Source: Lophius americanus (taxonomy: Eukaryota; Chordata; Actinopteri; Lophiiformes; Lophiidae). From it: a stretch of DNA of 64,000 nt. The notes under the pieces were generated by a model. That model was not told the DNA's origin, did not search any database, and was given only the letters and a program-made list of their open reading frames with translations. Both the position numbers and the translations under genes were made by a program. The stretch is taken from contig JBBDHG010000493.1 of NCBI GenBank assembly GCA_037951165.1, positions 1-64,000 on the forward strand, written 5' to 3'. Of the stretch, positions 1-12,500 are shown one piece after another (the first letter of the stretch is position 1; each line of letters starts with the position of its first letter).

Positions 1-779
1 ATGAATCACCTGTCGACGCAGCCCAACTCTCTCGCATTACAGACATACATTTAACATTACAGCCTCCTCCTCACAGCGGTTCGGTCCATCTGGTCCTTGT
101 TATGGTTGCTGAATCCAAAATTAACATAAAACCCGATAATACTCCGCGTCATTCATCACACTGCGCGATCTTAAACGTGATGGCTGCTGAGACCGACCGT
201 CTCTCACAGGTTTAAAAAAAAGAAGTTTACTGCTCTGCTGCTCCACCCTGCAGACTCGTAAGACAGACTGGATGTTGGATGGAGGCGCCTCCACTCCACA
301 CTGGTGCCGTATTCTTGGACTCAGTGCCGTCAGATGTTTTCAGGCTGATCCTGGAGGAGCCTCTGAGCTTGTTATTGTTGAAACGCTGTCAGCTGAACGA
401 ATAAATAGGAGTCTAAAAGCCGGGAGATTAATACTTGGAAGCTTCGCTAAAACAAACTATTAAGAGGACGCAATTTCTCCCGGACCACCAGGGTGAGCTT
501 GTCTCCTCTGAAGCTCAGGCCAGCTGTCACATGCGTTTGTATTTCAGCGCTCATGAGGATCTTTCAGGTTCGCTCTGCAGGGAATCAGACTTAGAGCAGA
601 AGGGTGTGATAAGAATGTAGACTAGAGGGATTTAACGTGCAGAGAGTCCAGCCGTCTCTCAGGGAAGAGTCTGAGTCAATACCTACTAATCAGCTCATTA
701 GAGGTTCCCAATAATAGCCCGAGGAAATTGGAGATCAGCTTTTGTGAGCGCTGCTCCAAAGGTTTGGAGAGATTTCCAC
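1..779. other. scara5 intron, no feature recognised
   Basis: This belongs to the intron entering the first visible scara5 exon. Short open frames at 272-463 and 435-620 show no protein family, splice sites or codon bias I can recognise. The upstream scara5 exons are not here. Confidence 0.5.
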
Positions 780-1131
780 TAGATTTCATAGAGGCCAGCA
801 GGATGAGTGTTTTCTTAAAGAAACATCTCTACTTGCAACAGCCTTTAATTTTATCTTTTACTCGTCCGTTCTCCTGCGTTTTTTTTTAGTTATGTATTTT
901 TAAATGCTTTCTAGTTTTATCTTTTTACAGTTTTTTTTCATAGTGTTCCATGTCGTTTATTTTTCCCATTTTTAATATATATTTTATGTAATTTTTTTTA
1001 ATCATGTTTTAACATGTTTTCTACCTTCACAAATATTTTTTTTCTAATTTTTTTTGCTTTACGAAAACTGTTTGGGCTGCTTTTCATTTCATATATGAAC
1101 GGCGCTATACAAATAAAGTTATTATTATTAT
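780..1131 (+). mobile_element. 3' tail of a non-LTR retrotransposon (L2/CR1-like)
   Basis: A decayed end of coding sequence (TTCTTAAAGAAACATCTCTAC, reading FLKKHLY like the usual LINE terminus) is followed by a T-rich 3' UTR. It ends with the typical GGCGCTATACAAATAAAG and an ATT-repeat tail. The same tail architecture recurs at 27415-27860 and, inverted, at 45679-46220. Confidence 0.65.
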
Positions 1132-2244
1132 AGTTTTTAGTCGTTAGTTAGTTCCAGGACAGTTTCACTTGTCTTTTGAGGAGGAATTGTTCCGTAATCT
1201 GCTCAAAAGTCCAGGCTGTTTTTTGCTGATTATAACACAGATTTTCACACGGATGTCCCAGAGAAGAACATGAAGCGATGACATTTTCCACAGTGCTGTC
1301 ATCTCAGCAGAGAACGCGGCGACCATGAACGCTTTTCAGGTTTAATCTCGGATGCTCACGTTGAAAACTCTGCTGCTGGTTTGAATAAGTTTAAGAAGTA
1401 TCCAACTTTAAATATTTGTAGTTTCCTTTTGCAGCTACAACCATATTTGAAGCCATTCAGTCCAAAACAAACTCACCGGATCTGCTGATATTGAGCTTCA
1501 GGTGGTCTAAGGTCATCTATGATGAAGATCCCTGATAGAAGGTTAAACCCAGTTAGAATAAAAGAAAAGCTCTGAAAAAAAACTGTTAAATAGCAGGTAG
1601 AAGCAGGTGGAAGGAAAAATCTTAAATCTTTAAATTAGTGATTTTTGACTGAACAAATCGACGAACACTCTGACATCTGCGGTTAAAATCTGTACAAAGT
1701 TAAAGTTTGTGTCGGTCCCAAAGCCCTTCAAATGGGAGATCTTTGCACCAGGTAAAGGTGCGGATTGTTACCTTGATCACTCCTTTCAATCATTTGGGCC
1801 TATAAAAAGCCAAAAAGCGGTTAGAAACTAAAAATTTATACATTTTCAAAAGCAAAAAAAAATCCTCACACTGAAAAAGCTGAACATTGTGAATGTTGAT
1901 CAAATGTGAACTCCGTGGGAGTCCCGACACAGTTTTCTCTGCTCGAGGTTCTGAGCCCGATGAAGGTTGAAACAAACACATGATGTGGTCGGGACCCTCA
2001 GCCTCCCCTCTTACTGGGACCTTTTCTGTGTCTCGTGACCCGCAGCCACCAGTTAAACCCCAGCAGCTTCTCCAGGCAGCAGAAGGCAGAGCTGTATCTT
2101 AAAGCCATTTGGCAGCTTCTCAACAACACTGACTTGAAAATGCGAACATCAGAGCTCTGATGGATCAGAAACCAGTGGACGTGTGCAGGACAATAACAAA
2201 CCATGACAAGGCTCTGTTGTGGTCCATCTTGGTCAACATGTGGT
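1132..2244. other. scara5 intron, no feature recognised
   Basis: Unique-looking AT-rich intron sequence. Small minus-strand open frames at 1790-2204 have no recognisable product. Confidence 0.45.
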
Positions 2245-2266
2245 TCCCTTCTCTCTCTCTCTCTCC

Positions 2267-2319
<53 letters not shown>

Positions 2320-2379
2320 CACTCTCTCTCTCTTCCTCTTCTCGCTCTCTCTCTCGTCTCTCTCTCTTTCTCTCTCTCC

Positions 2380-2441
<62 letters not shown>

Positions 2442-2665
2442 ACTGTCTCTTTCCTCTCTCTCCTATCTCTCTCTCCCTCTCTCTCTCCTATTTCTCTCTC
2501 TCTCTCTCTCCTATCTCTCTCTCTCTCTCTCTTTCCTATCTTTCTCTCTCTCTCTCCTATCTCTCTCTCTCTCTCTCTCTTTCCTATCTTTCTCTCTCTC
2601 ACTCCTATCTCTCTCTCTCTCTCGCTCTCCTCTCTCTCTCACCATCTTCTCTCACAATTTGGCTC
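2245..2665. repeat. Long (CT)n low-complexity tract
   Basis: About 420 bp of almost pure CT/TC, broken by short TTT, TA and G interruptions. The right part repeats a larger unit in which TTTCCTATCTTTCTC recurs roughly every 50 bp. It creates spurious Ser-Leu and Arg-Glu open frames of up to 175 codons on both strands, which are not genes. Confidence 0.95.
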
Positions 2666-2764
2666 TATTCCATTCTCTCTTTCCTAGTACAACAAACTTT
2701 TGGATTAATTCTTAGACCACTCTGACCCAGTTTGGCCTTCATTTCGGCTGCTGGGTGTGTCTAT

Positions 2765-2801
2765 GTATGTGCGTGTGTGTGTGTGTGCATGTGTGTGTGT
2801 G
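2765..2801. repeat. (TG)n microsatellite
   Basis: A short imperfect TG dinucleotide tract broken by CA and GC. Confidence 0.85.
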
Positions 2802-3478
2802 AATACATTAATTTCACTACAATGATTACCTTTCTGGTTTCAAACCTACATCAGAAAAAGAGTTTGGTCCATTTCAGGAGATCTTTGACTTGATTCTTCC
2901 TGCTTTCTGCCTCGATTTTTGGCGTCACCTTTGATCCGACGTGCCGTAACCCTAAAGAAATGCAGTGACTCATTCCAGATTGAGTCTCACCTGTACAGCC
3001 ATCGTGTTTATTCCAAAGTAAACTTCATTGCCGGCTCCATTTCTGGGGAAAAGACTATTCAGAGCAGAAAAGCTAAGCCTTGACATAACAAATCATTTTC
3101 TAGATAGATCCTAAATTATTGATTTATAGTTAGTGTCTTTAAGTTACAAAAAGCTATAATACTCAAAAATGTTGCACTATCAACTCCCCTGAATCCTCGT
3201 CTTCATCATGTCTTCTAAGAATGACCAACTCAAAATAGCCAAAATAAATGTATGTGTTTGAATCAAATATCTTTATTCTGTATTCTGCTTTTCTTCGTCT
3301 CAGTTTATGTTGTTTTACATACTTTACGATCTTTATAGGACAAAATGAGGGCTAGCAGCCCAGACTGTTCCATTTTCATCAACACGTCAGTGAAGGACTT
3401 GAAATGTTTTCCATCGTTGAATAGTGTCATATCTTTGATTTGTTCTCATATTTGTGTTTTTTTGTTTTTTATCTTCAG

Positions 3479-3559
3479 GTCCTCCAGGTCCAAAGGGAGA
3501 GAAGGGCGATACAGGACCTCTGGGGCCACCCGGGGCCCCTGGGTTGACAGGCCTTCGAG
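3479..3559 (+). CDS. scara5: scara5 collagen-like exon 1 in window
   Basis: This 81-bp exon sits between a TTTTTATCTTCAG acceptor and a GAG|GTTGGT donor. It encodes uninterrupted Gly-X-Y triplets beginning GPPGPKGEKGDTG. It starts and ends in phase 1, with the glycine codon split, as is typical of collagen-domain exons. Confidence 0.88.
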
Positions 3560-6500
3560 GTTGGTACCGCCAAACTGTCATTCATCACCTTGTGAATTGC
3601 AAGAAAGATTAAATACAATTAAAATGGTTTAATGACCTCTTAAAGCAACAGTTTGAGATTTTCAGTAATATTTCTAGCAAAGATGTAGATGATGAGTTTG
3701 TTAAAACTCCCACGGAGAAAGGTCCTAATCTTCGTTAAAGGTAATGGCCCCCTTCTTCTCTCACCTACCCGTTCGTCTCAATACACTTTATTTCCTGTTT
3801 GAAGTTTCCATTTTTAACCTTTTGATGTCCTGCACACATGTTGAGTCACTGCTTCTAATTAAAAAATGTGACTGACCCCGTTTATAAGATGACCCAGTGG
3901 CACCAATGATTAAGGGGCTAAAGATTGAGCCCTGGGGGACACCACAGGTCAGAGGGAACACCAGTGAAGAGGCATAAACCATGGCTATAGGGGAATTTAT
4001 ATTTGATACGTTTCTTTTGGTGATGTTTGATTATGTAATGATGAATAGTTTCTACAAACATGCTTTACCAAAAGGTTGAGTTAATCTCATTAAAAACAAC
4101 TATTTTCTAAGGTTTTTGTTACAGTTTAAAAGCATGCCTTACAAAAACATTTGGCATTTTATTTTAAATTTAGAGTGTGTAAGATATAAAATTATGAAAA
4201 TGTTTACATTTTCCATGTTTCTTTTTCCATGTGAGGACATCAATGGGTTAAAGTTTGCATGTTAGACTCAGCTTATGTCCCGGCACCAAGTACATAATCA
4301 GGGATTTTACCATTATCATGTATTTTAATAGGAAAAGCCTTTATTAAAAAAAAAAATTCTCATAAAAGGAGTCAGATGGAAATATGAGGTTAGTTCTTGC
4401 AAATGTAATTAATACTTTCTCCGTTAGAGTTGTTACTCATATTAAGAGAGAACTCGTTCCCCAGAAAGGAGCTTCTGCTTTGGCCCTTGCTGCCGTAATC
4501 CTGGTGTGAGAAAGGAGCGGATTCTCACGGAACTCCTGTGTGAAATACTAGATCTTCGATAATGTGAAGTCGGTGAAAAGTATAGCATTCCCTTGTATTT
4601 TTTTTGAAACCGCTGTGGTTTTTGGATGAGTTTTGGCGGCCCAAAGGTCATAAAACCTACATGCAAATATCCAATGACAACAACATTAATTGATTTATTT
4701 TCATTTTTACTCAAGAATATTTAGTTTTGAGCGTCATGAAAGCTGAAGATCTAACCACTTTGGCCGGTGTTGTTGCTTCTACTATTGTGGCCTGTATTCA
4801 TTCCTACTAATAATGCGTGAGCACATAAATCCTAATAAGAAAACACGGCCCCAGACTCTGGATGAGGAGTGTATTCCCAGTCAGGCTGCAGACAGGCCCA
4901 GTGGGATGAGTCATCCGTCTTTGTCCTTGCAGGTAATTCCCCCAAAAACCACAACGTGAACCCTCATCTGGACCCAATTGGCAACTCCAGACCATGAGAT
5001 TATATTTTTCATACATACTGTAAGGGACAAGCAACAATGTGAGTCTCCAATCTTTTGGGATGCTCTCCAGCTCGGTTCCCCTCGGACCCTCGCCCCTCAT
5101 CTCCTCCCTCTCCCCTCATCATCCATCCCAGATTCGAAGAGGTGCAGCTCTCACATAGAGGCTTTCTCCTCGTGCTGAAAGAATCCCACCACCAACACTC
5201 CCTCAATTCCAGGAAAGACGCGGATAAAAGGAATTCCAAACTGTAGGGGAAGGAGTCAAATTTCCGGAACAGAACAACCTCCAGCATTTCTAAAGTGGAG
5301 GTCTTACGTAAGGGCTGTCGTCGCTCAGAATACTGGCCTTCAACCAAATCTCGGCAGTGATGGTCCGTCTCTGCAGCGTCCAGCAGACAACGAAGACGAT
5401 TAGTTCTTATTTGGTTGCATTTTTAGATGTGACCTATATTTGTAAACAATAATAATATTTCAAACTGAAACTGTCAGCTGATTGGACAAAAATATAGACA
5501 CTGATCCGCCACAACATAAATACCAGCTACTGGTCCTAATGTTGTGGCTGTTTGGTGTACGTCAACAGTTTCTAAACTATACTGGTGTTTTCTGCTGAGC
5601 TGAGAAAAGAACACACACACGCAAACAAAGAAACATCAACAATATTTTAAAAGGGGTGACGGAGAACAAATGTTTATCAGATGAATTGCGATCATTTGTC
5701 ACTCGGTGATCTGCCCTGAGCAGCAGCAGACGTTTCCCCTCCTCTGGAGTCAGGATGCTGGTTGTGGTGGCTGATGACGCTGCTGAGACTGATGAGTGAT
5801 GACTGATGGATCTACGAGGACTGGGTGGAGATGGGGGGGTGGAGGGCGTGCCGAACAGCACCATGACAGACGCAGATGAATGGGGAGAATCGTGTTTAAC
5901 TGACAGATGTGAACAGCTGATGAGCTGATATAAATTCAACCCACAGACCGTGGAGTGTTAGGAGAGGTGACTGTGACCCGAGTGTGCAGGAGGTTGATCT
6001 TCCTGACTGAACCTTCGCTAGAGCTTCAATGTAGCCGTGCGAATTATGAGAGATGTAATACAATATGACGGATTTTAACACACCGCTCATAAAAAAAGAT
6101 TCAGGGGAACACTCAGTCTTCAAGATGTAACACACAGATCGATAAACATCTGGCCTCGGGAATGCTTTAGGAAGCAAAAGCGCCTGGGAATCATTTTCAG
6201 CTGCTTCGGTTCTAGTGAAAGTGACAACAGATGGACACGAGGGGCAACAGCAGGACAAGGCCCAGAAAGGTTCTGGTTTTTGCAGGAGGTGGCCACGGAC
6301 CGTTTCTCTCTCCTCGTCCTTTCTGACTGGTTCTTCTGTGGCTCTGTGTTCTGCTGGTGTCCTTGTTTCTGCTGGGAGCATGATGCGGTACCTGCAGCCC
6401 ATTCGGGTTCCACGGGTAGTCGGGCCCTGGGCCATGGCAAGGGTTTGCTGTGCCTCCCTGCAGAGACTCTGGAACATGGGGGAGGAGATACCAGGAGAGC

Positions 6501-9500
6501 TGGACAGCGTGGTGGACAAGCACCAACCCAGCAGCAGGAGCGATATCTGCTCCTTTGTGTGAGGAGGAAGAGGAGGAGGATCTCCAGAAGGCTACTGGTG
6601 TGAATGTTTCTGACAAAACTGTCACTGTGCTGCCTGAAACATCATCCAACAGGACCGGTTTGTTGGTGGAGGGTCTGGTAGACCACCAGGTGTTAGCCAA
6701 CCCGACCCTGACTGCCGTTAGGTATCAGCATGAAATCCTCAGACCCTCTGTGGGACCTTACTCTGATCCAGTGGACACTGGGTTCCTCCTGGTGTAGGAC
6801 GTTGACCCGCCTCATTGAATCAGAGTTTGTAGGCAGTTCCTGGAGGATGAAGGTCTGGGATCTGCTGAGTGGTCCTGACGTTCACCAGACCTGAATCCAG
6901 TTTAGAACCTCTGACACGTCATGTATTGGTGCATCAGACAAAGACTGTCCAGGAGCCCGCTGAAGCCCTGATCCGGGTCTGGGAGGAGATCCTCCCGGAC
7001 AGTGTCTGTTCTCTGAAAGGAAGCAGGAGCAGATGTTGTCTGGAGGGGCCTACAGGAACCTGTGGCTCAAACACACAACTCAGACACTTCATGAGTTGTT
7101 GTGGTTTCAGTTTCTCACTCTCATTTAGAACCCGGTTCACAATTTTAGCTCCCGCTGACCGTTCCTCCCTCATTTTGTTCTAAACGAATTACAAAATACA
7201 GGCATTAAACATTGAAGTTCCCACGGAGAACTTCCTCATTGAATCTGACCCGAAAACAAACGTGTGGGGGAAAAACAGACGCAATACTGGAACAAGATTC
7301 AATTCAAAGTGAAGAGACGTCAAAGTTGTTTATAAAGCTCAACGTCTCAAATCAGAGAAGTTGAAAAACTCCCTTGGAGAAAACTTGAACGGTGGGAAAA
7401 CACCGTCTGGGAGAAGGGCAGAGCTTGGATCCCTCTGCCAGAGCAGAGAAAGACCCGCAAAGCAATCTGAGGTAACTCACAGCCGCTCTGGACCAGACTC
7501 CATCAGAGTAGAACACAACAGAACCGCCGCCAACCTTATCAGCTGGAAACATGACTCGTTCTTGTAAACAAACAGAAGTTTCACGCAGTCAGTTTTTCTC
7601 CACAGAACAGATTGCGTGCATCCTCGAGGTCCGACAGATACGCCGAATACATGTTTTGAAGATGATTGCTTTCAGAACTTCCTCGGGACTTTACACTTAA
7701 AAAAAAAAAACAGCCATGTGAAAAAAAACAAATATTCATAAATATAATCAAATTTTCTTCTATTATGCAAAAGTAGCTGCCAAAGGGTGAGTCAGCGTTA
7801 GTTGGCTAGAATTTTTCAAACTTGATTAAAGTCTAGCCATTGAAAGGGCCTTACAATTTTGACAATAATGTTAAAATTGAATCCAGCTGTGGTTCATTGC
7901 AACCATAAAAACTCAGTTATTTACAGCAGATTTAATTAGAATATGTATTTTATCCTCTTGAGATATGATTTGAGGAATCTATATCTTACTGCCTGGAATA
8001 ACTTCTAAAATGAGATTACCTTTCCAACACAAAACATTCTTGACAAGATCATTTTTCATGTTTTTGACAAAAACACAAAGGACAAATTTCCTAGAAGCGA
8101 GGCTGTTTGCATTTTCTGGAAATTGCTTCTTCTTTTTTTTTGGAGTGTAAAGTCACCAACTGTAAATCATGGGATCAGCTGCAACGTTAAAATGTTATTT
8201 CTTCACCAGTGTGCTCAAACCTACGACACAAGCGAGACAAATTCTATTTAACCGACTTATAAATGATGATTTCTGTTTTATTATTGGTGGTCAAAAACTG
8301 AACAGGTGGTTTAGATGGATAGCTGAGGTCATGTTCACTTTTTTAGTCTCCGCCTGCAAAAAAATGTGTTTTTTCCTCTGCAGTTATTGTGATTTGATTC
8401 CATCTGATGGCTGTGTGATCCCATGATGTGTTACACATATTGACAAACTGACCCGCGGTCATGCTGTTGGACTCTGTCTGACCCACACGGCCCTGATTAC
8501 TTCCAGGAAAAGTCGGGGGAGATTATGGAATTGTCATAAACGCAGATCCATGCAGCAGATCCATCAAAAACACAGCACCCTAAAATACTGTCTTTCGTGT
8601 GCACAATCACGAAATTCCAAAGAAATCGGGGATATAATGGAATCTTCAGCGCCGCCGCTGCGTCTGGGTCCACCGCCGCGGCAGATCGCGATTACATTGA
8701 TCATTTTCAAATTGTATGGCCACATAGACTTTAGTGTGAGGAGGAACTGGATTGATTTGAGGAAAGGTCAGTTGTTTATCTTCGACACTAAGGGTTTAGC
8801 CCGATTTTGTTGCTTATGAATCGACTCCAGGAGATCCATCTTGAATATATCATATTTTACTCTAATACTAGCACTGTTTTTCGGACATGACTTCCTGACT
8901 TCTTGTCCGATTTAATCAAAAATTTGTGATTATGGTTCGACTCAAGGAGATCTATCTTGTATTGAACTCATATTTATTGTAAAAGTTCATATTTTAGGCT
9001 TTTTTTATGAGAAACGCTGTTTTTTTAACATAACGTCCTTACCGATGGTCCAATTTCCTCGTAATTTGTTGCATACGAATCGACCCGAGAAGATCTATAG
9101 TGTATATATCATATTTTACTCGAATCACTCACTAGGAGGGGAAAAAAACACAGTTTGTCGGACATTCCCTCCTAATCCTTGGTCCACTTGAATCCAATTT
9201 TTTCCATCTGGGGGACTGTTTGTACAACGCAGGGGACTGAGGTCTTCTCATGGATACACCCTTTCTTTTATGCAATTCAGCGTGGATCTAGTCATAATAT
9301 GGAACCTGGACAGGAGTGTGTCTGATGTCAGATTTAAACCCAACTAGTCCAAAAGGACTCTAAAGGCTTCATCCTCATTAAACCCTGAAGCCTTCACGTC
9401 TCTCCTGCCATCCGGCACATTACTGATATTATGACAAACCCTATCCTGTTTTATGACAACAACAAAAAATAACAAGGCCTTAATCTAATCTGTTTTCACT

Positions 9501-12500
9501 ACAGCACACGTCCTTCACTCGCCCCGTTTGCGCTGAAGCCAAAGGAATGTATCGTTGGCCCCTCAGGCTCACTGGAGTTGGACTGTCCAGCAGAACAAAA
9601 AGAGCTCTTCAGCTTTCTCTCCCAAATATGATTGATCACATTCCCCCACCGGAGTCTTAGGAGGTGGGAGTCATTCATCCTCTCACAGCTGAGAGACACA
9701 GAGAAACCACAGAGAACGGGATGTCGTCCATCATCGGTTTATTTTGCCTCTCTGCCTCCATTAAGTTCAGTCCGATAAGTTCATTCGGTGTAGTCTCAAC
9801 GATTTAATCAATAGCCGGTTAATTTAGAGACGTTTAAGTTTGTTTACCGTAAAAACAGCACGCTCTCTTGCCGCCGTGTGTGTTTAATCAATAGTGCTGT
9901 TCATGCAGCGCCATCAGGTGTTTTAGAGGTTTGGGTATTGGCAGGCGGTGGAAGTTGTAAAAGAAAGTGATTATTATGTCGTCTAGTGTCTTTATTCAAT
10001 CCTCCAGAAATGATGTTTTGGGCGTGAAGGAGAACAGGAAACAAGGTTATTCCTGTTGGAATGTGTTCTTAGAGTCCCATTATTATTATATCATTCATTC
10101 AAAATCACTCAGATAAGTTGTAAATGAATGTTTTTTCAGTTGTCAATGATTTCCGGTCGCGACTACAGCGGCTTCTCTGGGAAGGATTGTGTGGAAGAAT
10201 TTATTTATTCTTTATTTAGCGGAGCCAATAAGAATAAACTGCAGCATTTAAAAAAAAGTTGTATAGTTATCGTAAAACTGCCGGGAACCTAATACAGATT
10301 TGGAAATGCGGTAAGTCTGAGTTTAACGGTGTATTTTGGGTCGGCTCGGGTTGGGTCATTCGGGTCCAACTGCGTTAAACATTATTATTCAGACACTTTA
10401 AAGTTAAGACAGATACAAGCTGCATTATTGGACATTTGGAGGTTTTATTTTTACAAGCTGAAATGTCCAAAACATCCATTTACATGAAAAAAAATATATA
10501 ATTTATATGCGACTTTGTGTTTTTTTAATGTGAAAAGGCTCATTTCACCCATTTTTGTCAGAGCGGTGGAGCCACTAAGGAAGGTGAGGGAGATAAAGTT
10601 GAGGAAAGTCTGATGCGTGACACTGCGGCGCATTATGACCACACAGTTGTGCAACTGGATGCTTATGAATCATTTATTGACGTTGAGCTCGGATGTGTTT
10701 GTGTTTCAGGGTTTACTGGTGAAAAAGGAATCCAGGGCGCCCGAGGAATGAAAGGGCCGCTTGGCGTCGACGGCCTTCAGGGAGAAAAAGGAGAAGTCGG
10801 GGCGACCGGTCCAAGAGGTCACGCTCTTTTATTCACACATATTAATCAATTTATGCTTTTAAAATCGTCTGAAACCTTCTTCTAGAAAACACGGACGCTC
10901 GATAACGAACACCACAGAACACTTATTACTATGATCGGTGGGTTGTTGCTTCTGCGACGACAGTACGAACCATAACGAGTCAGTTCTCTGCTGAAAGATT
11001 TTGTCTTTCACAAGTCAGTAGAATATTCTCTGCGGTCTTTTATATCTTGTATGACTCACAGCTGTCCACACGTTCACGCCTCAAATCATCTCAGGCCGCT
11101 AAATGTGAGAAACGGCGTGAGATGTTGACTTTACTGCCAGAGTTGAAGCAGGAAGCACAACCAAATGTACACAGATATGTCATTAATAATAACAGGTGAC
11201 TGGCTCTGTTTGTTGGAATAGTTACCGAACCGTCCATGTCTCGTTTATTATTCCAACGGTTCTCACTGGTTTCGAATGAGTCAGTGCAGGAAACTCTAGA
11301 ATCACTCATCTGCTCCACGTTCGGTTAATTATTCGATGCATTTTAGGTAACAGCAGTCATTACAAGGTACTGTCCGGTTAAGACCTCGATCGGGGGCACT
11401 TTTTTCACCAATCAGGTATGATGGGATGGAGCCCATTTAGCCATTGAAGGGCTTAAAACCCCAATGTGGCTGACCCAGAACCACCTCTTTACTCTTTTTG
11501 GTTATATTATAATGTTTAGTTAGGTCTCACATTCTTTAATATGTCCAAAAAAAATCCTACTTCTCGAAAAAAGGACTTTCTCAAAGGTCAGGGTTCATAT
11601 CTCCACCTCGGTGGCCCCCTTTGACATATGGCGTCCCCCAGGGCTCCTTCCTCGACCCGTTTTCTCTTTACAATATACTTTCTGCCACTGGGTCTTACTA
11701 TAAACAGGTCTATTCCCATTTTTCAAGAATAACTAGTGACTCAAAAGGCGCTCAATCATAGAGTTGAGTAGGACGTATTAAAAGTGCAAAGATCAAGCCC
11801 ACAAAAACGCCGCAAACCTCTGGAAAAGGGTTTTCCCTGTTTTTCCCCAACGAGAGAAGATTACTATTTTCCTAACATCTGTTAATGTATGCACTGAACC
11901 ATAGCAGGTCCAATGCGCCTCTACTCCATACAGTAGGTGTGTCTCTAAAGAGCGTTTTTATCATGTAGGACTTATTTCGAGCATTTAACCCATACGAACA
12001 CCGACCCGTTTGTCTTCAACGGAAAATGACGGGGGACGTAAAAGAGTCTAAATGGACCAGATGGAACCCGTTTATGAATTTATTTCTGAAGTATTGCCCC
12101 CTGTGTCAGACATCTGTGTCGTAACATGGACTATAAGCTACATTAGGGATTTTTTTTCTCATTTGAAAAATCAATCTAAGATTTTATGCAAAAAACCACA
12201 AAGTATATCAAACTTAGAACTGCGCTGGTTTTCAAAAATAAATGGACTCCTTCACCGCGAACATAAACTGAGGAAAGCTAGAGGCTGAACATCAACTGTA
12301 TTTAGTAGACCTGAGATCAGCATCCTGTTTGGACCGTTGAAGGTTTTTACATCTGCTAAGCTTATTTTTGGCAGTTTAGATCAATCTAAAGGGTTATATT
12401 TGAAATAAATTATTTTTTCCAGTGAAGCGGTGACACGCGCTCACATTTCTCACAGAATAATGGCTGCGTTGACTCTCCGGCATTTACAATTATCACTTTT

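Noticed and set aside
2160..2725. Overlapping open frames of 145-175 codons on both strands
   Set aside because: They are translations of the CT dinucleotide tract (Ser-Leu and Arg-Glu runs), with no domain or splice signal.
6212..6700. 162-codon minus-strand frame and overlapping plus frames
   Set aside because: They lie in a decayed transposon-like segment. All frames are open through base composition, and the only recognisable coding signal is the broken PDLNP-type transposase motif further right.
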